Below, piece after piece: positions 54,377 through 61,842 of a stretch of 64,000 bases of DNA (positions are counted from its first letter, which is position 1; the number at the start of each line of letters is the position of its first letter). A program made the translations under genes and the position numbers. Origin of the DNA: a virus; IMG/VR virus record IMGVR_UViG_3300033149_003257, positions 1 through 64,000 of that record. The stretch is one strand, 5' to 3'. Under the pieces are notes generated by a model. The model made no database searches. It was not told where the DNA came from and saw only the letters and a list, made by a program, of their open reading frames with translations.

Positions 54377-55296
54377 TAAAATTCTCCATCAAAATCAATA
54401 TCATCAAAACTTACAAAAGTCTCACCAATGTCTTCTTTTGGTTTCTCCTCCACTTTTTCTTGTCCTTGAGGAGAATCAAACTTTTGTGAATCAGAAACTT
54501 GAGTTTCTGCATAACCAGTTATATCTCTTCTATTTTTCGACCAATCAAATTTTTCATTAAAATTAGAAAGAGTTTTCTTAGAAATTTTTAAAATCTGTTT
54601 AACTGTTTCATCTTGTACTTGATTTCCTTCTTCTAATTTAAAAACTTTTCTATTTCCAAAATTAGTAGGAACTTCAGTTATAGTTACTTTTGTAACAAAT
54701 CTTTTATTATTGACAACAGCTTTTTCAAATCTAGTAGATTCTGGAGTTACAGGTTTAAATAATGGAGAAAGATCTTTTTGGGCCATTTCATTAAGATATT
54801 CTGAAACATTTGAATATCTTACTCCTTTAGCTCTAATAAAAAGAAATATTGGTTTTTTATCTTGACCAACTATTGGTTTTCCACTTTCTTCACAATAAAT
54901 TCCTGTAACAATTAATTGAGCTCTACAAGCATTACAAAACTCATCAGAAGCTCTTTCTGCTGAATTAGAACCACATACTTTACCACTTGTTCCTTTCCAA
55001 GGAAGTGGACCACTTTGAAATGAAAAACATTCTACACTATCTCTTCCTTGTTTAGAAATTACTTTTGCTAAAACTTGTTTAACATGAGTAATAATCATAT
55101 AAACAGAATCTAAATTATATTCTACTCCTCTTAATTGAATCTTACCTGCTTGTTCTGTAACATTAATATGATTATTTCTAGTTTGACCAGCAATATAAAT
55201 AGAATGAAAAAATTCATCTTCTGGAGCAATTGGTTGTTTACTTTCAAAACCTGTACTATCCAACCCTTCAAATTCTTCCATACTAAAATCTTCCAT
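54376..55296 (-). CDS. Likely single-strand DNA-binding protein (gp32-like role)
   Basis: A 306-residue protein. A mixed beta-rich core with a Cys cluster (GKVCGSNSAERASDEFCNAC, then GIYCEESGK) is followed by a Lys/Glu linker and a strongly acidic aromatic tail ETFVSFDDIDFDGEF. An acidic C-terminal tip ending in Phe/Asp/Glu is a mark of phage and bacterial SSBs, which use it to recruit replication partners. It neighbours repair, helicase and topoisomerase genes. No sequence homology to gp32 was checked, so this is an inference. Confidence 0.5.
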   Translation of the reverse strand: MEDFSMEEFEGLDSTGFESKQPIAPEDEFFHSIYIAGQTRNNHINVTEQAGKIQLRGVEYNLDSVYMIITHVKQVLAKVISKQGRDSVECFSFQSGPLPWKGTSGKVCGSNSAERASDEFCNACRAQLIVTGIYCEESGKPIVGQDKKPIFLFIRAKGVRYSNVSEYLNEMAQKDLSPLFKPVTPESTRFEKAVVNNKRFVTKVTITEVPTNFGNRKVFKLEEGNQVQDETVKQILKISKKTLSNFNEKFDWSKNRRDITGYAETQVSDSQKFDSPQGQEKVEEKPKEDIGETFVSFDDIDFDGEF

Positions 55297-55506
55297 TTAT
55301 AATTCTCCTTCTGTATTGTTTTTTAAAAAAGGTTTATAATAATTAGAAAATATTTTTAAATTTTCTATATAATTTTTATTATTCTTTTCTTTTTCTTTTT
55401 TATCTAGTTTTTTAAGACAATGATGAGTATATATTATATTTTTCTTACATCAAGAATGTTCTTTACATATACAAGAAACTAAACAATTTTTACATGGATC
55501 TTCCAT
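55297..55506 (-). pseudogene. Small Cys-rich gene interrupted by an in-frame TGA
   Basis: The frame begins at ATG 55506 (overlapping the stop of the TM gene, TAATG). It reads MEDPCKNCLVSCICKEHS, TGA (55450-55452), then CKKNIIYTHHCLKKLDKKEK and on to NNTEGEL with TAA at 55297-55299, 69 codons in all. The front is close to the 26-residue ORF at 55697-55777 (MENPCKDCLFKNNC). The TGA could be a nonsense change from TGG, a recoded codon, or a sequencing error. With the rest of the code normal, mutation is most likely. Confidence 0.5.
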
Positions 55507-55694
55507 TAAAATTTTAATGCACTCCATAATGAAATAAATATTAAGATTACTGCTAAAAAGATAAATAAAGGAAAAATATATTCGCCTACATTAAATTTTC
55601 TTTTTTGTAACTTTTGTACTCCGTTAAAATCTACATAATAATTTTCTTCTTTTATATTCTCTTTTTGATATTTTTTAATATTATTTTTTTTCAT
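55506..55694 (-). CDS. Small single-pass membrane protein
   Basis: Start at ATG 55694 (MKKNNIKKYQKENIKEENYY); the longer TTG frame to 55700 adds two residues. It has 62 residues with a charged cytoplasmic front and one transmembrane helix near the end (FPLFIFLAVILIFISLWSAL). Its stop overlaps the ATG of the next small Cys-rich frame. It may be a lysis or superinfection-related protein; that is a guess from size and TM only. Confidence 0.6.
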   Translation of the reverse strand: MKKNNIKKYQKENIKEENYYVDFNGVQKLQKRKFNVGEYIFPLFIFLAVILIFISLWSALKF

Positions 55695-55696
55695 TT

Positions 55697-55777
55697 TCAA
55701 TAAAATATTTTTTTAAATTCATCACATAATTCATTACAATTATTTTTAAACAAACAATCTTTACATGGGTTTTCCAT
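55697..55777 (-). CDS. Tiny Cys-rich protein
   Basis: A 26-residue frame: MENPCKDCLFKNNCNELCDE followed by FKKIFY and TGA at 55697-55699. CxxC...C...C spacing recurs in tiny phage zinc-type proteins. It resembles the start of the interrupted gene at 55297-55506 (MEDPCKNC), so they are probably paralogs. It is short but the shared pattern favours real coding. Confidence 0.45.
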   Translation of the reverse strand: MENPCKDCLFKNNCNELCDEFKKIFY

Positions 55778-55803
55778 TTTATAACTTCATCATTTTTTAA
55801 TTT

Positions 55804-56376
55804 TTATTTATTTGGAAATAAACACCAATTACTTGAATTCCGATCATTAGGTATAGTAACTAAAGAAAATTCATTATTAAACCAACATTTCATATATTTT
55901 TCTGTTAATTCACTTGAAATAAATTCCCTTACTTCTTCAAATGAAAATTCATGATCTATATTTTCAATAGTTATTGGACTTACTTTTCTTACTTTTGAAT
56001 CAGTTATTTCACCACTTATTAATTTTGGATGAGGACAATAAACAATAACTAATTTATTACCAACTAATCTGAATATTTCATTTTTATACAAAAAACAATT
56101 TAAATCTAAATCATATGTAACTTTTTTTGCATTTAATACTCTGTCTATAGAAGTATGTTGTCTGCAAAGAATTCCTTCATCCTTTTTAGATTTACAAATT
56201 TCACAATCGTCTGGAGATAATGTATATTTAGTACCACGTATTTCAAATGTTGGATCAGCAGCTCTTTGGAAATATGATAATATTCTTCTTCTGTTTAACA
56301 ATAACTTTATTACCGTAATTGGATACAAATCACAAGCTAATCTTTCAATAAATTTTTCAGTAGATTCTAATTTCAT
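55804..56376 (-). CDS. Unknown protein with a Cys/His knuckle
   Basis: A 190-residue protein. CEICKSKKDEGILCRQH near residues 58-74 could bind zinc. A CPH motif and a helical VREFISSELTEKYMK follow in the C-terminal half. No family that I know. It starts after GGAGGT and lies between the membrane protein and the inverted repeat region. Confidence 0.5.
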   Translation of the reverse strand: MKLESTEKFIERLACDLYPITVIKLLLNRRRILSYFQRAADPTFEIRGTKYTLSPDDCEICKSKKDEGILCRQHTSIDRVLNAKKVTYDLDLNCFLYKNEIFRLVGNKLVIVYCPHPKLISGEITDSKVRKVSPITIENIDHEFSFEEVREFISSELTEKYMKCWFNNEFSLVTIPNDRNSSNWCLFPNK

Positions 56377-56460
56377 TTAAAAAACTACCTCCTAGTTTTT
56401 TGAGTTTTTTCCAACAAAAATTTGATTTTGAAACAAAAACAACAATTAAATTTATAGAAA

Positions 56461-56556
56461 CTTCTGTCATTATTATTATTAGCAATAACTAATATTTACA
56501 TATCAATAAAAATGATTGTAGATAAAAGCTATTGCTAACAGTCATAATGACAGAAG
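56461..56556. repeat. Large imperfect inverted repeat (27-bp arms)
   Basis: Arms at 56461-56487 and 56530-56556: the left CTTCTGTCATTATTATTATT plus AGCAATA matches the reverse complement of the right arm at 23-24 of 27 positions, with a 42-base loop. It lies in a 247-base stretch (56377-56623) with no gene. A second stem-loop follows at 56566-56605. The stem could form a structured RNA, a replication start element, or a protein-binding site. Confidence 0.7.
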
Positions 56557-56565
56557 CCTTGCGAT

Positions 56566-56605
56566 TACCAAACTAATAATATATCAACTATATTAATAAT
56601 TGGTA
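56566..56605. repeat. Second imperfect hairpin next to the inverted repeat
   Basis: TACCAA...TTGGTA with AT-rich inner pairs over 40 bases (56566-56605). It is directly after the larger inverted repeat at 56461-56556, so the two may form one structured element in the gene-free region before the gene at 56624. Confidence 0.45.
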
Positions 56606-56623
56606 TATTACTTTAAAATTTTA

Positions 56624-56788
56624 TTATTCCATATTATCATTATCATTATTATTTAGTAAATTTTTTTGTACTGGAATATTTAGAAATTTTGCTAATTTAA
56701 TTAAAAGAGAAACATTAGATTTCCTAACTGAATCTATTATTCTATTTCTTAATTTTTTAATTTGTTTTATTCTTTCTGTTTCAAACAT
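56624..56788 (-). CDS. Small basic protein
   Basis: The start is set at ATG 56788 (GGTGGAG site), giving 54 residues: MFETERIKQIKKLRNRIIDS, then helical SLLIKLAKFLNIP and a tail rich in Asn, Asp and Glu. The longer frame to 56851 has no ribosome site. Function unknown; it has the size and charge pattern of a small regulatory or nucleic-acid-binding protein. Confidence 0.5.
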   Translation of the reverse strand: MFETERIKQIKKLRNRIIDSVRKSNVSLLIKLAKFLNIPVQKNLLNNNDNDNME

Positions 56789-56889
56789 AAACTCTCCACC
56801 TTTATTTTTGTTGTAAAAATCCCATAATAATTTTTTCAAAAAATAAAACAACCTTCTATTTCTATCAATAATTTATATATATAGAAAAA

Positions 56890-57144
56890 TTATTTATCCA
56901 ATAATTCTAAAGAAGCCGGTTGTTTGTAATTAGATAAATCAATCAATACATTTCCGTTTTCAAATCTATCAGCAGCTTTAATTCTCTCTTTCACTTCTAG
57001 TGGCATAGCAGTATCAGTTAGATATACATAAATACCATTCTTAAAATTAAAAACCATACCATCACTGGTTTGTTCTACTTGAACAAAATCCTTCCTATCT
57101 GAACTAATATTAATAGAACCTTTTTTTATTTTAATCAATTGCAT
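56890..57144 (-). CDS. Unknown small protein
   Basis: An 84-residue protein with two beta-rich halves (KIKKGSINISSDRKDFVQVE, GMVFNFKNGIYVYLTDT), then EVKERIKAADRFENGNVLID. No family recognised. It overlaps the end of 57131-57736 by 14 bases. Confidence 0.55.
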   Translation of the reverse strand: MQLIKIKKGSINISSDRKDFVQVEQTSDGMVFNFKNGIYVYLTDTAMPLEVKERIKAADRFENGNVLIDLSNYKQPASLELLDK

Positions 57145-57736
57145 TAATCTTTTCCTTATTCTCAGAAATTTTTAAAACTACCAACATTCTAGATTTTTGG
57201 GAAATCCTTACAAACCATTCTAATAAATCATCTTTATTATATGTTCTCAAAAATTCTGATATCATCCAAGTATTTAAATGTGTATCTATTTGTTCTAAAA
57301 TAGCTTTTTCAATTAATACACTATTTTGTTTACAAAAACTATTAATATTAATAGATTTTAAATCTACTCCCATAAAGTTCCAAACAAATGATAAAAAATC
57401 TATATGATTGAATTCTAAAAATTCTAAATATATATATATATTATCACAATCAATTTGTTCAAAAATATTTATATTTTCCATAAATTCAAAATTATATATT
57501 TCTAAAATCTTTTCCAAAACTCTGCGACAAAATATTATTTGATCTTCTAAAATAGTTTGTTTTATATATATAATCTCATTTAAATAAATATTCTTAAATT
57601 CATCTTTACCAATATTTTCAAGGATCTCTAAATAACTATATTCACGATTTACTTCTAATATACTTTGTTGATCTTCATCATCCATCTCTAAAACATGAAA
57701 TGAATTTCCCCATAAAACTTCATTTGCTACATCCAC
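57131..57736 (-). CDS. Unknown acidic helical protein after the second polymerase pair
   Basis: A 201-residue acidic, mostly helical protein. Its start is three bases from the beta-like gene stop, so they share a message. Pattern: repeated Ile/Leu/Asn-rich helices (FFLSFVWNFMG-like segment), nothing recognised. It may be a polymerase-associated factor; no evidence beyond position. Confidence 0.5.
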   Translation of the reverse strand: MDVANEVLWGNSFHVLEMDDEDQQSILEVNREYSYLEILENIGKDEFKNIYLNEIIYIKQTILEDQIIFCRRVLEKILEIYNFEFMENINIFEQIDCDNIYIYLEFLEFNHIDFLSFVWNFMGVDLKSININSFCKQNSVLIEKAILEQIDTHLNTWMISEFLRTYNKDDLLEWFVRISQKSRMLVVLKISENKEKINAID

Positions 57737-57739
57737 AAT

Positions 57740-60700
57740 TTATCTCCCTAACATAAGTGATACAAAATAAGAATTTAATAATTCTCTAGTTGGTGATGAT
57801 TTAGATTCTCTATATTCTGCTGAACCTGTTTGAATAATATCTGAAATAATCTCATTTTTTGTAACATGATCATCACTTAATGGTCCAAAAAATTCAGATA
57901 AAATTTTTGGACAATTATAAGACACTAAAGCCCAAGTATCTTGTTCACCAACTCTTTGTCCTCCTTCTCGTCTCTTTCCAGATAATGGTTGTAAAGTTTT
58001 TTGTTTAACTGGACCAGTAGATCTAGTATGTATTTTTGAAGAAGCAAGATGTTCCATTTTTTCAATATACATATAACCAATCGGAACAACATTATAAGTT
58101 TTTGTATTAAATTCTGGAAGTTTTAAATAATAACCAGATTTTAAATTTAATATTTTCATACATTGTAAAATATCTTTATAAGATGGTGCTTTAAAAGGTG
58201 GAATAATTATTGGAACAAAACCATTATTTTTAATTTGATTAATCATTTCTTTAAATTTATTATCACTCATTTTAGAAATATTATTAGTTAAAGATGATAT
58301 AAATTTTTGTCCTTTTGATTTATCTAATGGTTTTAAAACTGAATTTAAAATATTTACTACCTTAGATTTTGTATTATTTTCTATTATTATATTTGCTAAT
58401 TTTTTTGAAATTAAACCACAATATAATTCATATATTTGACCCATATTCATTCTACCGATGACTCCGAGTGGATTTAAAATAATATCTACTGTTTCACCCC
58501 AAGGAGTTCTGGGCATCAAAGAATCTTTTTCAATTAATGAAATAATACCTTTGTTTCCATATCTATTACATAATTTATCTCCAATTTGAACTTTTAATTC
58601 TTGTTCAATTTTAAATTTTATAAGTACACCTTTTATAGAAACTCCTCTTATTGTAAACCGTTCTTTTTTCTTTCTTTCATATCTTTTATTAGTTCTTTTA
58701 ATTAAATCTTGTAATATTGGAAACTTATCTTCATTAATATTACAAAACACCTCTATATCAACAACTATTCCACCAGGACTTTTCTTTATATATTGACCAG
58801 AAGATATTTCTGAATTTTCATCTTCTAATTCTTCTATTCCAATTAATTCTTCTATTTCTCCAATTGATCTCCTTAAAAGAGGTTTTCCTTTTTCAATATG
58901 TTCTCCAATTTTACAAATATATAATAATCTATCTTCAGAAGATACAGGAGCTTCTTCTATAATACCATGTAATGAAGTCAACATATCATTAGAAACCAAT
59001 CTTTCATTTATAACAATTCCATCTTCAAAATTATATCCTTTATATGGCATAAGAGCTACTAATAAAGTTCTGCCTAAAGATATACTTCCTCCAGATACAC
59101 AAGCTCCTTCAGCAACTATTTCATTATTCTTTACAATCTGACCTTTTTTAACTTTTACTTTAAAAACACTTAATGTATCTTTTCCAGAACCAGATTTCAA
59201 ATGAAATGGTGATATATCTAGTTCATGTTTATCACCATTTTTACATATAATAATAATACTATCTTTTGTTATATTAAAAACTTTACCATTACATGGAGAT
59301 CTTTTAATAAAACTATCAGATAATACATTACTAAGAATAGACTCATAACCAGATTGTATTACCGGAGGTGATGGATTTTTTAATGGTAATGCTTGTCTTG
59401 CTTGACTACATGAAAACATAACTCTTGGACCATCATTATTTTCTATAAATGGAACCATACAAGAAGCAGATGACAACATTCCAGAATATTCATTGTCAGA
59501 AATATCTTTTGTTGTAAATAAACCTCTAGCAGATGTAATTAAAGCATCAACAGTTAAATATTGGATAATTCCAACATTACTACCTTCTGGAGTATCCAAT
59601 GGATCAATATTTCCAAAATAAGATGGATGTACATTTCTAGCTTCTAATTGTATAGCTCCCTTATCTGGGATTCCACCAATATTCTTTCCAACAGGAGAAA
59701 CTCTTGTCATAACTGATAATTCTTCAATAGGATTTGCATATTCCATATTAGAAACGATTTCAGAATTTATAAAATCTCTTAAAACTTTATCTGAAACTAA
59801 GTTAAACACTGCATTTTTATTTCCAGATAATACTTGTTCTTTATATTCTGTATAAGCAGCAAGAATTTGTTTTTGTGCTAAATTTACCAAAACTTCTGAA
59901 TTTCTTATTCTTTGATTAGATAAATCATTTCTTTTTTCTTCAAAACCAGTTACAACTTTACTGGCCATATATTTCATAATATCATCTAATTCAGTAGGTA
60001 ATTGTTTATTTACTAAAATTTGTTTAACAACCGGATCAACAATATTTTCTAAATTAGTTGATAAGAGATAAGTAGAATTTACTCTTCCAGTAATTTTTGT
60101 AATTAAACTATTAAAATACTCTTTACTTCCAAAAGGATATTGTATATTAAATTCATCCGGTTTACTTCTAGAAAAAGATTCACATAATTCAAATTTTAAA
60201 TCATTATCTACATTCTCAAAAACAACATATTCATTTTCATTTATTTTTGTAAACATCTCATCTTTTTTGGGTTTACTTTGAACAATTTTATATTTTAAAT
60301 TATATTTCTTAATTGTATTTTCAAAACCAAAACTATAACATAAAACTATAAATAATGATAATTTATATGAACCCATATATATTTCTAACCAATGATTTTT
60401 TCTGGTTCTTTTACTTTGTATATGAAATTTTGAATATGAACTTTCAAATTTCGAATCATAAGCTTTTGGAAATGTTATTGGACATAAAACTAATTGATTA
60501 ATTAAAATCTTCTTATCACCATTTAATCTAAAAACTCCAAATTTATCAATTTTAGGAACTTCAATTTCAACTTCATGTGTATTACCAAACTCATCTTTTA
60601 AAATTGTTTTTATAATAGATATATCAGATTTATCTATTTCAGTTGCTTTACTTTGTTTATCAACAATATTCATAGATACTATTTTTAATGGAATTTCTTT

Positions 60701-61831
60701 CCTTTCTAAAACTTTAAAAGAATTTTCCATATCTTTTTTCAAATTAATTTCAAAATCAATTTGTCTCTTTTGAAACAAATGTTCTGGTGATTTATCATCA
60801 ACCATTTTTGGAATATTTAATAACTCATTTATCATATTATCAGATAAAGAAATAGTTTTCTCTGGTTTTAATAATTCATCTGAATATGTATTATCAACAT
60901 TTTTTAAAGCTGTTTTAGTTTTATCTTTTGGAATCATTTTAGATAATCTATTAGATTTTTCCAAATCTCCACTAGTTTGATAAAGTATTGAAGCAACTGT
61001 TAATTTATCTATTTCTTCATCATTTAATTCATCTGAATTTATAGAATCTACTAAATCTGGTTGATTTTTTAAATAAGAAGATACTGCATTTTGAACTTTT
61101 GAAGAAGTATTCTTATTAATTACATCAGACACTTTTTTAATAACATTAGTAGATGCTTTATTAACTTCTACTTCCTCATCTTTTTCTAGATCAATTAATT
61201 TAATATTTCGAACATATTGTAATAATCTAGAAAATTGATAATTTTTATCTTTTATTAAAACTCTATATTTTGAACTATCAAGAGAGACAATATTTAATAA
61301 CATATGATCAAATAGAAAGTCATTATCTTTTAATTGCTGAACAATTGGAAATATCTTTCTATTAACAAATTGATTTAAATTTTTTGTAACATTAATAGAA
61401 TAAAATAAAACCTTTCTATAATTTTGTGGAAATTCATCTTGTATTTTTAGTAAAATATTCTTAATTAAAAATCCAGATCTTTGTCTATAATTAGTCGGTT
61501 TATAAATAGAATCTATTGCTTGTAAATAAGCTGATAAATCAAAAAATAAATTTTTATCAGAAGGAAATTTCATTGCAGTACTAAAAGCAAATAATTTATA
61601 GGATTTATATAATTTTCTAGTATCAGATAATAATCTTGTTCTCGGTATTTTTGTAATTGGAATAACAACATTTTTAACATCAATATTTCTAATTCCTAAT
61701 TTTGTATAATCATCTAATAATGTAGAATTTTCAGGAAAGAAAATAAGTAAATAAGGTCTTTCTCTATCTTGAGGAAATCTAATATTACTTACTACTCTTG
61801 TATATTGTTTTATATCATCAAATTTTAACAA
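57740..61831 (-). CDS. RNA polymerase beta-like subunit (second set)
   Basis: A 1363-residue single-chain beta subunit, close to bacterial beta in length. Signature segments: GPRVMFSCSQARQALPL (about 807-823), MPYKGYNFEDGIVINERLV (about 930-948), LKVQIGDKLCNRYGNKGIIS (about 1078-1097), NPLGVIGRMNMGQIYELYC and GKRREGGQRVGEQDTWALVS (about 1284-1303). It lacks the shortened N-terminus of the copy at 26752. It lies 11 bases before the beta'-like gene. Different length and sequence from the first set indicates that the two are not recent duplicates. Confidence 0.92.
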   Translation of the reverse strand: MLKFDDIKQYTRVVSNIRFPQDRERPYLLIFFPENSTLLDDYTKLGIRNIDVKNVVIPITKIPRTRLLSDTRKLYKSYKLFAFSTAMKFPSDKNLFFDLSAYLQAIDSIYKPTNYRQRSGFLIKNILLKIQDEFPQNYRKVLFYSINVTKNLNQFVNRKIFPIVQQLKDNDFLFDHMLLNIVSLDSSKYRVLIKDKNYQFSRLLQYVRNIKLIDLEKDEEVEVNKASTNVIKKVSDVINKNTSSKVQNAVSSYLKNQPDLVDSINSDELNDEEIDKLTVASILYQTSGDLEKSNRLSKMIPKDKTKTALKNVDNTYSDELLKPEKTISLSDNMINELLNIPKMVDDKSPEHLFQKRQIDFEINLKKDMENSFKVLERKEIPLKIVSMNIVDKQSKATEIDKSDISIIKTILKDEFGNTHEVEIEVPKIDKFGVFRLNGDKKILINQLVLCPITFPKAYDSKFESSYSKFHIQSKRTRKNHWLEIYMGSYKLSLFIVLCYSFGFENTIKKYNLKYKIVQSKPKKDEMFTKINENEYVVFENVDNDLKFELCESFSRSKPDEFNIQYPFGSKEYFNSLITKITGRVNSTYLLSTNLENIVDPVVKQILVNKQLPTELDDIMKYMASKVVTGFEEKRNDLSNQRIRNSEVLVNLAQKQILAAYTEYKEQVLSGNKNAVFNLVSDKVLRDFINSEIVSNMEYANPIEELSVMTRVSPVGKNIGGIPDKGAIQLEARNVHPSYFGNIDPLDTPEGSNVGIIQYLTVDALITSARGLFTTKDISDNEYSGMLSSASCMVPFIENNDGPRVMFSCSQARQALPLKNPSPPVIQSGYESILSNVLSDSFIKRSPCNGKVFNITKDSIIIICKNGDKHELDISPFHLKSGSGKDTLSVFKVKVKKGQIVKNNEIVAEGACVSGGSISLGRTLLVALMPYKGYNFEDGIVINERLVSNDMLTSLHGIIEEAPVSSEDRLLYICKIGEHIEKGKPLLRRSIGEIEELIGIEELEDENSEISSGQYIKKSPGGIVVDIEVFCNINEDKFPILQDLIKRTNKRYERKKKERFTIRGVSIKGVLIKFKIEQELKVQIGDKLCNRYGNKGIISLIEKDSLMPRTPWGETVDIILNPLGVIGRMNMGQIYELYCGLISKKLANIIIENNTKSKVVNILNSVLKPLDKSKGQKFISSLTNNISKMSDNKFKEMINQIKNNGFVPIIIPPFKAPSYKDILQCMKILNLKSGYYLKLPEFNTKTYNVVPIGYMYIEKMEHLASSKIHTRSTGPVKQKTLQPLSGKRREGGQRVGEQDTWALVSYNCPKILSEFFGPLSDDHVTKNEIISDIIQTGSAEYRESKSSPTRELLNSYFVSLMLGR

Positions 61832-61842
61832 AAATTAATCTC

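Noticed and set aside
24027-55506. Alternative genetic code (TGA or TAA/TAG reassigned)
   Set aside because: Only two small genes have internal stops; all large genes are free of in-frame TGA, TAG and TAA and end in all three, so the standard code fits.
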